DNA of 64,000 bases from an uncultured Opitutia bacterium (GCA_903881475.1 CAIRTK010000044.1:32198-96197), one strand, 5' to 3'. Positions 37,483-47,069 are shown, counted from the stretch's first letter. The notes: generated from the sequence alone by a model not told the origin. Numbers and translations: made by a program.

Positions 37483-40400
37483 TTAGCCAAAATAGGCCTC
37501 GCGCGCCATGGCGACGTGGGCGGGCAGGGCGACCCGGGCGTCGTAAAAGCGCGACATACGGACGAAGGCCATCGAGGCCATTTTGTCGTCGCCCGCAAAA
37601 AATTTATCCAGGCAGGATTTCATGGCGGCGCAGAGTTTGTGGTAGTCGCCGGCGGGAATGAGAAAAGCCTCGTCATTATTTACAAGCATTTCCGGGATGC
37701 CGTTCACGTTGGTGCTGATGATCGGAATCCGGAACGAGGCGGACTCGAGGAGCACGCGGGGGAACGACTCCTCGAAGCTCGTGCAGACGAAGATGTCGGC
37801 CAGCCGGTACCAGTCGTAGATGTCGAGGGTCTCCGGGAAGAGCCGGGTGTTCTTCAGCTCCATCAGGGCGATGTCCTGCTCGATGGACTCGAGGTACAGG
37901 CCCTCGCGCGCTCCGACCATGAGGAATTCGATCGGTCCCCGGCCGGCCAAGGCCGCGCCATGCTGCTTCATCAGCTGGTCGATCGCGCGGATGTAGACGT
38001 GCTGCCCCTTGCGCTGGCAGACGGAGCCGATGTTGACGACGAGCGTGGCGGCGGGATCGAGGCCGTATTTCTCGCGCAGCTTCCGCCGGTCGTGGGCGGC
38101 GGCGAAACGCTCGATGCGCTCGAGGTCGACCCAGCTCGCGAGCGTGCGGAAGTTGTCGTTGGTATTGAGCTCCTCGAAGATTTGTCGCGTGGCGCGGGCG
38201 GTGAAGATGACCCGGCCGGCGTCCTTGATGGCCTGCTCGATGAGCGGCACGACCTCCGGCGAGGCGAGGCTGTGCTCGGAAAAGAATTTCCGCGGGGTGT
38301 TGCTCTCGTGGATGTAGAGGGCGGAGGGCTTGCCGAGGGCCTGGGCGAGGCTGACCACCCAGTAGGCGACCATGGTGTTGCCCACGATGAGGTCGATGTC
38401 GGCCCAGCGGAGGCCGGCGGCAAAGGCCTTCAGGTTGGCGCGGAAATCCGCGGCGGTCTCGGCCTTGATGAAACCGCCGGCGTCGAGCAGCTCGACCGGC
38501 AGGCCGGCGTCCTCGAATTTTTTCCGCAGTGGTCCCTCGACCGGGGAGAACACGCGCACGTCCCAGCCGGCCTTTTCCGCGAGATACCGGGCGTACTCGA
38601 AGATGAACAGCGGCGCCCCCTCGAGGTTGAGGTTGTGGGTGACCACCGCGACCCGGAGCTTGAGCGGGCGGCGGGCGTAGCGGTGGTCGTTGACGTCGAG
38701 CTTGAAGCTGGAGGTGGCGTAGTCCACGACCTCGCTGATGTACGGGTCGCGGTAGCCCGGGTAGCGCTGCACGAAGGCGAGGTGTTCCCGCTCCGTGTAG
38801 GCGTTGCCCCGCGACGCGCTCCCGAGGTGCGTGAGCGTGGCCTGCGGCGTGTACACGGTCCGGTAGCCGGCGCGGGCGGCGCGCAGGCAATAGTCGACGT
38901 CGTTGTACGCGACCTGGAAATCGCGCTCATCGAGACCGCCCAGCTGGCGGTAAAGCTCGGTGCGGGTCAGCAGGCAGGCGCCCGTGACGGCGGAGGTGTT
39001 GCGCGCGGCGTGCGGGAGAAACAGGTAGCCAAAGTCGTCTTTCGGCTGGCCGACGAAGACCGCGTGCGCGAGTCCGCCCTGCGGGCCGACCCAGATGCCG
39101 GCATGATTGAGGGTCTCGTCGGGGTGGATGAGCCGGGCGCCCACAACCCCGACGCCGGGCACGCTCATCCAGCCGGCCATGTCCTCGAGCCAGCCGGGCT
39201 CGCGGGCCTCGATGTCGTTGTTGAGGTGGAGGACCAGCGGGGTGTCGGCCGCCGCCGTGCCGAGGTTGACGAGCCGCGAATAATTGAAGGGCGCCGCGAC
39301 GTTGCCGGTGCGGATGACGCGACACGGCAGGTCGGACCGGGCTGCAAGTGATTCGAGCAGGGTGAGGGCCTGGGGCTCGGTGGAGCCGTCGTCGACGATG
39401 ACGAGTTTCGCGTGCCGCCAGTTGACGGTGCGCTCCAGGGAGGCGACACAGGCCTGCAGCAGCTCGTGGCGGTTCTTCGTGGGGATGACGATCGTGACGG
39501 GATTTTGCGCGAGGAGCGCCGGATCCCAGTGCAGCTGGTGGAGGCAGAGCGCGTTATCCTTCATCAGCGGCGGCAGGACGGCCGTGGCCTGCAGTCCGCG
39601 GCGCTGCATGCTGTCGTTGATGGCGCGGCGGGCGGCGTCGAAGAGGTAGCCCTTTTGATCGCCCTTGCTCGCGGTGCTCTGGGCATGGGCGCGCCAGTGG
39701 TAGCCGATCTGGGGCACATGCACGATGCGCTCGTCGCGCATCAACTCGACGCAGCGTAGGATCAGGTCGAGGTCCTGGGCGCCCTCGTAGCCGAGCCGGA
39801 GCCGGCCGGCCTGCTCGACGATGCGGCGGCGGATGACGGTGAGATGGTGCGTGTAGTTGTGCGTCAGCGCCATCTCGGGGCTCCAGTCACCCTTGAACTG
39901 GGGGTCGAAACGCCGGCCGGCCTCGTCGATCTTGTCCTCGTCCGTGTAGATCATCTCCGCGTCCGGCCGGGCGGCGATGGCCTCGGCGACATGGAACAGA
40001 GCGCTGGCCGGCAGCACGTCGTCATGGTCGAGGAACGCGACAAACTCGCCGGTGGCAAGGTCGAGGGCGGAGTTGGTGGCGGCCGAGATATGGCCGTTCT
40101 GCGGGCGGAGGATGAACTTGATCCGCGGGTCCTTTTTCCCGGCGTCCGCGAGCATCTTCCTCACGTGACCCTGGGTCGAGGCATCGTCGGCGATGCACAG
40201 CTCCCAGTTCGGATAAAACTGCGCGGTGACGGAGGCGAGCAGCTCGGCGAGGAACGGGGCCGGGGTGTTGTAAACGGGGACGACGATGCTGATCTTCGGA
40301 CCGGACCTGGCCAGCGCGGCGGCTTCCCGGGTGAGATAGCCGGTGAGCCGCGGGGTCAGCCGGTTGTGGTTCGTCCAGAGGGTATAGGGATCCTGCTGCT

Positions 40401-41448
40401 GCCAGGGCGTGGGCGGGGCGGCCTTGGCGGCCCGGCGGATCATTTTCTCGGCCAGCTTCGCGCGGGTCAGGCGCACCTCGCGCCAGAAGCCCGGCCAGCT
40501 TTCCATGACATAATCCCCGGCGAGCGCGCCGCGGACAAACGCCCAGACGGCGCGGGCGAACTTCCGCTCGTGGTAAAGCGCGATGGGGCCGGAGTTCTCG
40601 TCGATCTTGTTGAGAAAAATCCGCTTGGAGCGCAGCAGCTGGCGCGGACCGTCGGGATACTCGGCGAAGATCTTGAGGCAGGCGGGGCTGAAGTTCGCCG
40701 GGCGGACGTCCACGAGGCCGTAGAAGGCCGAGCGCAGGGCCTGCGGCCAGGCCGGGTTGTGGCGGAGCACGTCCTCGCGCTCCTTGCCCCAGATGAGCCG
40801 GTTCTCGTTCACGGCGCCGACGGTGGCGACGAGGCGCGTGATGGTGCGGCTCATCGAGAAGGCCCAGCCGCTGACGCGGAATTTCTCGTAGTGGGCGTTG
40901 ACCCAGTCCTGCGGCAGGTCGAGGAAGCCGACGAGGTCGTTCTCCGGCCGCATTTCCGTGGTGTTCACGGTGATCTCGCCCAGCACGCGCTTCGCCTCGC
41001 GCATCATCACGCCGTGGGGCTCGTAGTGAAAATGCCGGTAGAGATAATACAGGCTTTCGCCGACCAGTTCGGTCCGCAGGACCGGCCTGGGCCGCCGGGC
41101 GGGCATGTCCGTGCCACCGGTCGTGAGCTCGGTGCGCAGGAACTCAGTCCACACATTTCCGGGCCGCAGGGTTTCCAGGGTGAGCGTCCGGGCGCCGAGC
41201 CAGGGCCGCACCGTCACTCTGAAGCCGGCGCGCCGGGCCGTCAGCCCGCCCTTCAAAAATTCCTCCAGGTCGGGCCGGTCCAGGCCCATGATGCCGTAGG
41301 TAATGACGCCATCGAGCTTGGCGCGCAGGTCGGTCAGCTCCTCCCCGTCCTTGGAGTAAACCCAGCCGCGGATGTCGATCTCCCTGGCAGTGGTCTGCCA
41401 GGATGCCGGCTGATCGATGAAGTGCTGAAAGGAGGCTTTCTCGGGCAT
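37483..41448 (-). CDS. giant glycosyltransferase: RGW modules - GT2 - GT2 - GT4
   Basis: 1321 aa; ISIVVPVYNTPAPFL, FLDHDDVLP, VTIVIPTKNRHELL, LHLNNDIEAREPGW, VVTHNLNLEGAPLFIFEYARYL, CTSFEESFPRVLLESASFRIPIISTNVNGIPEML. Confidence 0.9.
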   Translation of the reverse strand: MPEKASFQHFIDQPASWQTTAREIDIRGWVYSKDGEELTDLRAKLDGVITYGIMGLDRPDLEEFLKGGLTARRAGFRVTVRPWLGARTLTLETLRPGNVWTEFLRTELTTGGTDMPARRPRPVLRTELVGESLYYLYRHFHYEPHGVMMREAKRVLGEITVNTTEMRPENDLVGFLDLPQDWVNAHYEKFRVSGWAFSMSRTITRLVATVGAVNENRLIWGKEREDVLRHNPAWPQALRSAFYGLVDVRPANFSPACLKIFAEYPDGPRQLLRSKRIFLNKIDENSGPIALYHERKFARAVWAFVRGALAGDYVMESWPGFWREVRLTRAKLAEKMIRRAAKAAPPTPWQQQDPYTLWTNHNRLTPRLTGYLTREAAALARSGPKISIVVPVYNTPAPFLAELLASVTAQFYPNWELCIADDASTQGHVRKMLADAGKKDPRIKFILRPQNGHISAATNSALDLATGEFVAFLDHDDVLPASALFHVAEAIAARPDAEMIYTDEDKIDEAGRRFDPQFKGDWSPEMALTHNYTHHLTVIRRRIVEQAGRLRLGYEGAQDLDLILRCVELMRDERIVHVPQIGYHWRAHAQSTASKGDQKGYLFDAARRAINDSMQRRGLQATAVLPPLMKDNALCLHQLHWDPALLAQNPVTIVIPTKNRHELLQACVASLERTVNWRHAKLVIVDDGSTEPQALTLLESLAARSDLPCRVIRTGNVAAPFNYSRLVNLGTAAADTPLVLHLNNDIEAREPGWLEDMAGWMSVPGVGVVGARLIHPDETLNHAGIWVGPQGGLAHAVFVGQPKDDFGYLFLPHAARNTSAVTGACLLTRTELYRQLGGLDERDFQVAYNDVDYCLRAARAGYRTVYTPQATLTHLGSASRGNAYTEREHLAFVQRYPGYRDPYISEVVDYATSSFKLDVNDHRYARRPLKLRVAVVTHNLNLEGAPLFIFEYARYLAEKAGWDVRVFSPVEGPLRKKFEDAGLPVELLDAGGFIKAETAADFRANLKAFAAGLRWADIDLIVGNTMVAYWVVSLAQALGKPSALYIHESNTPRKFFSEHSLASPEVVPLIEQAIKDAGRVIFTARATRQIFEELNTNDNFRTLASWVDLERIERFAAAHDRRKLREKYGLDPAATLVVNIGSVCQRKGQHVYIRAIDQLMKQHGAALAGRGPIEFLMVGAREGLYLESIEQDIALMELKNTRLFPETLDIYDWYRLADIFVCTSFEESFPRVLLESASFRIPIISTNVNGIPEMLVNNDEAFLIPAGDYHKLCAAMKSCLDKFFAGDDKMASMAFVRMSRFYDARVALPAHVAMAREAYFG

Positions 41449-41514
41449 TAAAAGATCAAGCAGAACGACGCCGCCGGGTGGGGTAAAGCATGCTTTTCAC
41501 CGCTGGCGGTGCGC

Positions 41515-43578
41515 TCAGTCGATCTTGATGCAGCGCCAGTAAGCCCAGTCGAAACTGCCATTGTTGTTTGGCCCCGGCAGGGTGCGAAAAACGACCGTGC
41601 CCTGCAGCGGGGCGATCAGCTCGATGGAAAACGACTGCAAGCCCCGGTCCTGCTTGATGGTGCCGGGCTGCAGCCAGCGGTAGTAGAGCCGCTGGCGGTA
41701 GCCATTGGGCTGGACAGAGAGCACTTCGAATTCCACGCCGTCGCTGCGGTCGTAGATGGCCGGATCCATGCCGAATTCGGCCGTGATGTGGCGGGCGCCG
41801 GGCGGAGGAACGATCTCGATTTCCGTGACCGGTTGCGAAATCAGCCAGTGGTGGCCTTCCACGATGGGCGAGGCGAGGCCGTAGGGCACCGTCAGCTTGA
41901 GCGGCTGCGGGCTGATGTCGGCGAAAATGCTTCGGTCCTTCAATTGGTCCACCCAATAGAGCACGCGGGGCTTTTCGCCCGCACCGCCGAGCTGGCCCTG
42001 GTACAGCAGGATGTCGTGCAGAGGAAAGTCCTGCAGGGCCTTCAGCGCGTCGGGGATCATGTCCTTGCGCAAATGGACCGTATACTCGCCGGTCTGGAGG
42101 AACGGATTTTCGTCCATCTCCAGTTCCTTCAGCCAGTGGGCGTAGGCCTCCGGCCCAGGCTGCCCGAGCCGGAACAGCAGCACGGCCGCGATCCGTGCGG
42201 GCCGGGCGCGGTGCAGTGCCTCGCGGATGACCGCGTCGTCCTGGACATAGCGCTTGGGTACCAGTAGCGCGCGCCGGTGGCTGTAGTAGGGGAGGATGGG
42301 GCTCCAGTCCAAACCAAAGCCGACGAGCAGGTCGTCGGGCTTCGTGACCTGCCCGATGGCCAGGGCGAGGTCGGGCGGACCGCCCGCCTGGCGGGACTGG
42401 GGCTCGTAGTATTTTTCGAGATAACCCGAGAACTGGGCGGCCAGCACCACGACGATGACCCCGAGCCGGGCGGAGAGCGGGAGGGACGCCGTCTCCATCA
42501 GCCGCTGGAGGGGCAGCGCCAGGAGCAGCAGGAAGAAGAGGCCGCTGGAATAGAGGTAATAATCGTGGACGAAATAAAGATTCGCGAACACCAGCGGCCC
42601 GGCCATGGCGACCAGCAGGATGACGGCGAACAGCCGGACCCGACCGCGGAGGAAGAGCAGCAGGAGCACCGCGAGCAGGAACAGCGAGAAGGCGGGAAAC
42701 AATGCCCGCTCGATCTGGATGCCGAACTGCCGCCAAAAGCCGGGATCGAACCGCTGCGCGAGTGGACCGTAGGTCCAGTCGTGAAGCTCAGACGAAACCA
42801 GTGATGCCCCCAGGATGTTCTTCCGCTTGACGGCATCGCTGTGACGGACCCACCAGGCGGCGGCGAGAATGCCAGGAACCGCCGCCACGGCGGCCCGGGC
42901 CAGCAGGGTGCGCCACTCCGCCCGACGAGCCCGCCACACTGCCACGGCGAGTGCCGCCGACGGCGCCAGAAAAACCGCATAGGTTGTGACCTTGGCGAGT
43001 CCGGCGGCCGCGCCGAACAGCGCGGCGGCCGCGAGGACAGATCTCCGCCCAGACATCAGGCCGGAGTGGAAAAAATTCAGGAACCACAGTCCCAGGCAGA
43101 AGGCGGTGGATTCGATCAGGAACGCCCGGGAAAAGAACTGATAGACCGGACACGTCAGAATCAGGGCCAGAAAGAGCCAGCGGTGGGCGGCAATTACGTT
43201 GAGCCGGCGCAGCAGCAGCCAGACCGCCGGCAGGGCGGCGTAAAAGAAGCACAGGGACACCGCGCGCCCGGCTTGGTCGAGCGGCAGACCCGTGCTCCGG
43301 CACACGGCGGCGACGGCCGCCTCATAGACGGGAAACTCCAGCGGGATGGACCACGGGGGGCCCATGATCGGAGTTTCATAGTCGAGATGGAATCCATCGT
43401 GGATCATCCAGTAAGCCGACATGGCTGTCTGCGTCTGCCGGAACGGGTGAGTATCTAGCACCGCGTTCTTCCAGCCCGCCCGGGCAAACCAGAGACTGAC
43501 AACCAGGACCACCAGGAAGAGGCCCAGGGAGGCGGCGGGCTCGGAGATGGAGGCGGATTGGGAGCGAGGTTCGGTCAT
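41515..43578 (-). CDS. polytopic membrane protein (GT39-like) with C-terminal DRGxQ/WAYW module
   Basis: 687 aa; DTHPFRQTQTAMSAYWM N-terminal loop, multiple TM; C-terminus KQDRGLQ...NNNGSFDWAYWRCIKID; paralog of 35377..37461. Confidence 0.8.
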   Translation of the reverse strand: MTEPRSQSASISEPAASLGLFLVVLVVSLWFARAGWKNAVLDTHPFRQTQTAMSAYWMIHDGFHLDYETPIMGPPWSIPLEFPVYEAAVAAVCRSTGLPLDQAGRAVSLCFFYAALPAVWLLLRRLNVIAAHRWLFLALILTCPVYQFFSRAFLIESTAFCLGLWFLNFFHSGLMSGRRSVLAAAALFGAAAGLAKVTTYAVFLAPSAALAVAVWRARRAEWRTLLARAAVAAVPGILAAAWWVRHSDAVKRKNILGASLVSSELHDWTYGPLAQRFDPGFWRQFGIQIERALFPAFSLFLLAVLLLLFLRGRVRLFAVILLVAMAGPLVFANLYFVHDYYLYSSGLFFLLLLALPLQRLMETASLPLSARLGVIVVVLAAQFSGYLEKYYEPQSRQAGGPPDLALAIGQVTKPDDLLVGFGLDWSPILPYYSHRRALLVPKRYVQDDAVIREALHRARPARIAAVLLFRLGQPGPEAYAHWLKELEMDENPFLQTGEYTVHLRKDMIPDALKALQDFPLHDILLYQGQLGGAGEKPRVLYWVDQLKDRSIFADISPQPLKLTVPYGLASPIVEGHHWLISQPVTEIEIVPPPGARHITAEFGMDPAIYDRSDGVEFEVLSVQPNGYRQRLYYRWLQPGTIKQDRGLQSFSIELIAPLQGTVVFRTLPGPNNNGSFDWAYWRCIKID

Positions 43579-43623
43579 GGGGGGGACGCTGGGACAAGGC
43601 AGGCGCGATGGCGGATGGGCGTA

Positions 43624-44526
43624 TTACCCGGCGTGGGCCACGGTCCGGCGGATGCCTTCGGCGAGGGTCACCGCCGGGCGCCAGTGGATCGCGCACGAAA
43701 GCTTGGTGTTGTCGAGCAGGCTGTCATGGACATCCCACGGGTGGGCGGGGACATGCTGGATGGCGATCTTCCGGCGCAAGGTCTGCTCGACGCATTGGAT
43801 GACCTCGTTGACGGAATGAGACTCGCCATGGCTGACGTTGAAAACTCCCTGGGGGCGAACGCGGATGACCTGTTCGAGCGCCGCCGTGAAATCGGTATGA
43901 TAAAGAAAATCCTTGCGGGCGGTGCCGTCGCCCCAGACGGAGAATGGCCGGCCGTTACGGGCGCTGTGGATGAGAAAGGGTACGATGCCCTGCGGCTTCT
44001 GCATTGGTGCGGGAAAACCGTAGGGATTCGAAATTCGCAGGATGGTGTGCGAGAGGCCGTGCCGACGGCCGTACTCCGTGATCAGTTGCTCCGCCGCCAG
44101 CTTGGCGTGGCCGTACCGGCCGATCGGGGCGCAGGGATCGTCCTCCCGGCTGGGCTGCTGGCCGCGGGCGTTGCCATAGACTGCGCCGCCGGAGGAGAAG
44201 AAGACGAAGTGCGGCCGCGCGCCGGCCGGCGAGGCCACGATGGACTCGAGGAGTTTCGTCAGCACCGGCAGGTCCTGCAGTTTTTCCGCGTCCGGGTTCT
44301 GCTCGGACGTGGCGGGCAGCGTGCTCCAGGCGAGGTGCAGCAGCGTGTCGGCGCCGGTCAGGGCTCCGGGTTCCGTCAGCCCGGCCAGCGGGAGAAATCC
44401 GTCTCCGCCCTGCCGCGAAAAAAGCGTCACCGCGTGCGCCGGGTCGCGGAAACGGCCGGCGACCAGCGAGGCGAGGCGGCCCCGCCCGCCGGTGACGAAC
44501 AGTCGTTGCAGTGTCGGCTCGGGCAT
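43624..44526 (-). CDS. NAD-dependent epimerase/dehydratase
   Basis: 300 aa; VTGGRGRLASLVAG, FFSSGGAVYGN, YGHAKLAAEQLI, RISNPYG. Confidence 0.85.
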   Translation of the reverse strand: MPEPTLQRLFVTGGRGRLASLVAGRFRDPAHAVTLFSRQGGDGFLPLAGLTEPGALTGADTLLHLAWSTLPATSEQNPDAEKLQDLPVLTKLLESIVASPAGARPHFVFFSSGGAVYGNARGQQPSREDDPCAPIGRYGHAKLAAEQLITEYGRRHGLSHTILRISNPYGFPAPMQKPQGIVPFLIHSARNGRPFSVWGDGTARKDFLYHTDFTAALEQVIRVRPQGVFNVSHGESHSVNEVIQCVEQTLRRKIAIQHVPAHPWDVHDSLLDNTKLSCAIHWRPAVTLAEGIRRTVAHAG

Positions 44527-44529
44527 GAA

Positions 44530-46467
44530 TTACGACGGTGCCAGCGAGAGATGGAAATTGGCAAGCGCCTCGGCGCTGCGCCGCCAGCTGAAGTGCCGGT
44601 CCGCGAACGCGACGGCTCCACGTCCCAGCTTTTCGGCCAGGCCGCGGTCGGCGCGCAGCTCGCGCACGGCGGCGGCGATGCCCGTCGCATCGGCCCGGTC
44701 GAGCACATAGGCGTCGGTGCCGTGGCGGACCAGCGTGCCGAGGTTCGTGCGCGGCAGCACGACCGGCCGGCCCAGGGCGAAAAACTCGGGCAGCTTCGAG
44801 GGGAAGCGGTAGTCATTGAACTCGTCCGGTCCGCCCGGCTGCACAAAAATATCAGCCAGCGCCATCAGCGCCGGCAGGTGCCGGTGGTGCGTGATTTCGC
44901 CCAGCGCGAGCACATAGGGCTCGGCCGCCGCGGCCAGCCTGGCAGAAAAGGTCACGCTGTCGCGTCCGGTGCGGATCAGGGTCACGGGAGGTCCGGAACG
45001 GTTGAGTTCGACCACGGCGGCATAGAGTTCCTGCACCTCGGCCGCGTTGGCGGCGTGGACGTTGCCATGATAGAACAGCACGGTCTCGCCCGGGGCGGAG
45101 TCGAGCACCCGGCGGAAGGCGTCGGGACGCGGCCGCGGATAAAAATGCCGCGCATCGGCCGCCGGCCAGAGGGTGAGGCACGGTTTGCCGGCCGGGACGA
45201 AAGAGCGCAGCCGCTCGGTGATGACGGTGATGCCGTCGGCCGCTGCCAGAAAGGCGCGGCTGCGGTGTGGATGCGAAAGATCGGGCGGCACGAGCCGGTC
45301 GAGTTCCCCGTCACTCAGCCGGTCGAGTTCGGCGAAATCGCGCGCGAGGGTGAGGGCAAGGAGCTGCTGTTCGTTGTCCTCCAGGTGCACCAGCACCCGC
45401 GAACCGTGGCGGGCGCGCAATTTTTCGGTCAGCCCACGCACGTTCTCGCGGGTGGTCCAGGCGTGGATCACGTCCGGTCCGCGACCGTTGGGAAAAACCA
45501 GGCCTTGCTCCGCTTGCGCGAAGGTCAGTCCCTGGAAGGCCGGACGATCATGATACGCAAGCGTGGCCGCATCGTGCGGGACGGCCACGGCGCAGGCGTG
45601 CCCGGCGTCGGCAAGTTCGTTCGCCAGGGCGGCGACATGCAGCGCGCTGTTGGAGGCAAAGCTGCCATAGAGCACGAAGAGCACATTCAGGGGCTGAGTG
45701 GCGCAGACCGGCGCGGGCCGGGCGGACGGTTGAGCTGCGCCTTCCGCCGCGAGTCCGATGCGGGGGAGGGTGAGATCGAAATCGGCCGCATGGTTCTCGT
45801 CGGTGGCCACGCTGAAGAAAACAGTGGTCGGCGCGATGGCGATCCGCCCGCTGGCGAGCCGGGCCCGCACCCGGACCGGTCCGTGTCCAGCCACGAGGAA
45901 ATCCTGGCTCCGGAAACCGGCGTGCCCGGCGTGCGGCACGCCGGGAAACAGCGCCGACACATCCTCGCGCGGCCGGCCGACGTCGCAGGCGATTTCCCGG
46001 TGCCCGTAGCGCAGCGTGAGTTCTGCGACCGGCTCATCCAGGTCGAGGGCCCAGCCGCCGACCTTCACCCGGTCGCGCAGCAGGCCGGCGGCGATGGGCT
46101 CATCCATGACCGCGGCCAGCGGCCAGGGCTCGACGGTGAGCGTGAGCCGTTTGAAAACCTGCCACGTGCCGTCCGGACGTTGGGCCTCGAAGGAGGCCGG
46201 ATAGACGCCCGCGGGCAGGCGGCCGGAGAGAATAAAACCGCAACCCGCGGCGGCGGGGTGCGCCGGGAAAAGCTGCGGCACATCGGAGCGCGGGGGGCGG
46301 GCCGTGAGGGGGACGGTGCCGGCGGCGGTGCTGAGCCGGACGGGCGGCGGGTCCGGTAAGTCCTCCGCGAGACACCAGCCTTTGACCGTGACTTCCCGGG
46401 CCCGCGCCCGCAGCGGGCGCGGGGTCTCGATTTCCGCGTGGAGCCGGAGCGCGGGGGGCGGGCTCAT
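44530..46467 (-). CDS. glycosyltransferase family 4 with two N-terminal RGW-like modules
   Basis: Start set at MSPPPALRLHAEI (46467); GT4: NVLFVLYGSFASNS, VIHAWTTRENVR, HLEDNEQQLL, FNDYRFPSKLPEF. Confidence 0.82.
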   Translation of the reverse strand: MSPPPALRLHAEIETPRPLRARAREVTVKGWCLAEDLPDPPPVRLSTAAGTVPLTARPPRSDVPQLFPAHPAAAGCGFILSGRLPAGVYPASFEAQRPDGTWQVFKRLTLTVEPWPLAAVMDEPIAAGLLRDRVKVGGWALDLDEPVAELTLRYGHREIACDVGRPREDVSALFPGVPHAGHAGFRSQDFLVAGHGPVRVRARLASGRIAIAPTTVFFSVATDENHAADFDLTLPRIGLAAEGAAQPSARPAPVCATQPLNVLFVLYGSFASNSALHVAALANELADAGHACAVAVPHDAATLAYHDRPAFQGLTFAQAEQGLVFPNGRGPDVIHAWTTRENVRGLTEKLRARHGSRVLVHLEDNEQQLLALTLARDFAELDRLSDGELDRLVPPDLSHPHRSRAFLAAADGITVITERLRSFVPAGKPCLTLWPAADARHFYPRPRPDAFRRVLDSAPGETVLFYHGNVHAANAAEVQELYAAVVELNRSGPPVTLIRTGRDSVTFSARLAAAAEPYVLALGEITHHRHLPALMALADIFVQPGGPDEFNDYRFPSKLPEFFALGRPVVLPRTNLGTLVRHGTDAYVLDRADATGIAAAVRELRADRGLAEKLGRGAVAFADRHFSWRRSAEALANFHLSLAPS

Positions 46468-47003
46468 GATCGCGAGCCGCGGAAGGTGCGCTCGAGCGAG
46501 CGCAGCCATGCGGTCCACCGCCAGCTGCGGGAGGATTTCATGGCCCGGATCTCGACGTCGAGCTGCCCGATGCGCTGCTGCCGGGCGTCAGAGGCGGCGG
46601 TGATATCATGGAGCTGCGTCGTGAGTTTCGACTCAGTTTCCCGGACCTGGCGGAGCTGGGCCGCGAGGTCCGCAGAGATTTGCTTTTCTACGGCGATCGC
46701 CTGTTCGGCCTGCGCCAGCCGGACTTGGGCGGCTGCGAGCGCCGCATGGGCCGCCTGCTGGATTTGCTGCAACTGGACGAACTGGGCCTGGAGATCGGCG
46801 CGGATTTTATCGGCGTGCGCCGCTTCATCCAGTTTCTGGTCGGCCAGGGTCAAGGCGGCCTGGAGCAGCCGCTCGTTCTCGCCGAGCCTTGCACCGGTTT
46901 CATCCCGCGTGTCCTCCAGCTCCATGATGCGCACCTGCGCCAGGATCAGCTGCTGGCGCACACGCTGGAGCATCTCTCCGGGGTCCGGGTGGGCGGGATT
47001 CAT
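46464..47003 (-). CDS. coiled-coil protein ending in SRSWRWTAWLRSLER glycosyltransferase-linker motif
   Basis: 179 aa, Ala/Gln/Glu-rich heptad pattern; C-terminal MKSSRSWRWTAWLRSLERTF; 4-nt overlap with downstream GT4. Confidence 0.7.
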   Translation of the reverse strand: MNPAHPDPGEMLQRVRQQLILAQVRIMELEDTRDETGARLGENERLLQAALTLADQKLDEAAHADKIRADLQAQFVQLQQIQQAAHAALAAAQVRLAQAEQAIAVEKQISADLAAQLRQVRETESKLTTQLHDITAASDARQQRIGQLDVEIRAMKSSRSWRWTAWLRSLERTFRGSRS

Positions 47004-47069
47004 GGCTGGCGCAACATCAAGGCGCGCCGGTGCGGGATGTGAAGTTTATTGTCGTCGGCACACCGCGGG

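Noticed and set aside
36685-39351. 888-aa + strand ORF
   Set aside because: Antisense to well-supported GT-C and triple-GT genes; composition (Gly/Glu/Val/Arg-rich, no domain motifs) is the expected shadow of a high-GC coding strand
43558-46359. 933-aa + strand ORF
   Set aside because: Antisense shadow of the epimerase and GT4 genes; no recognisable motifs
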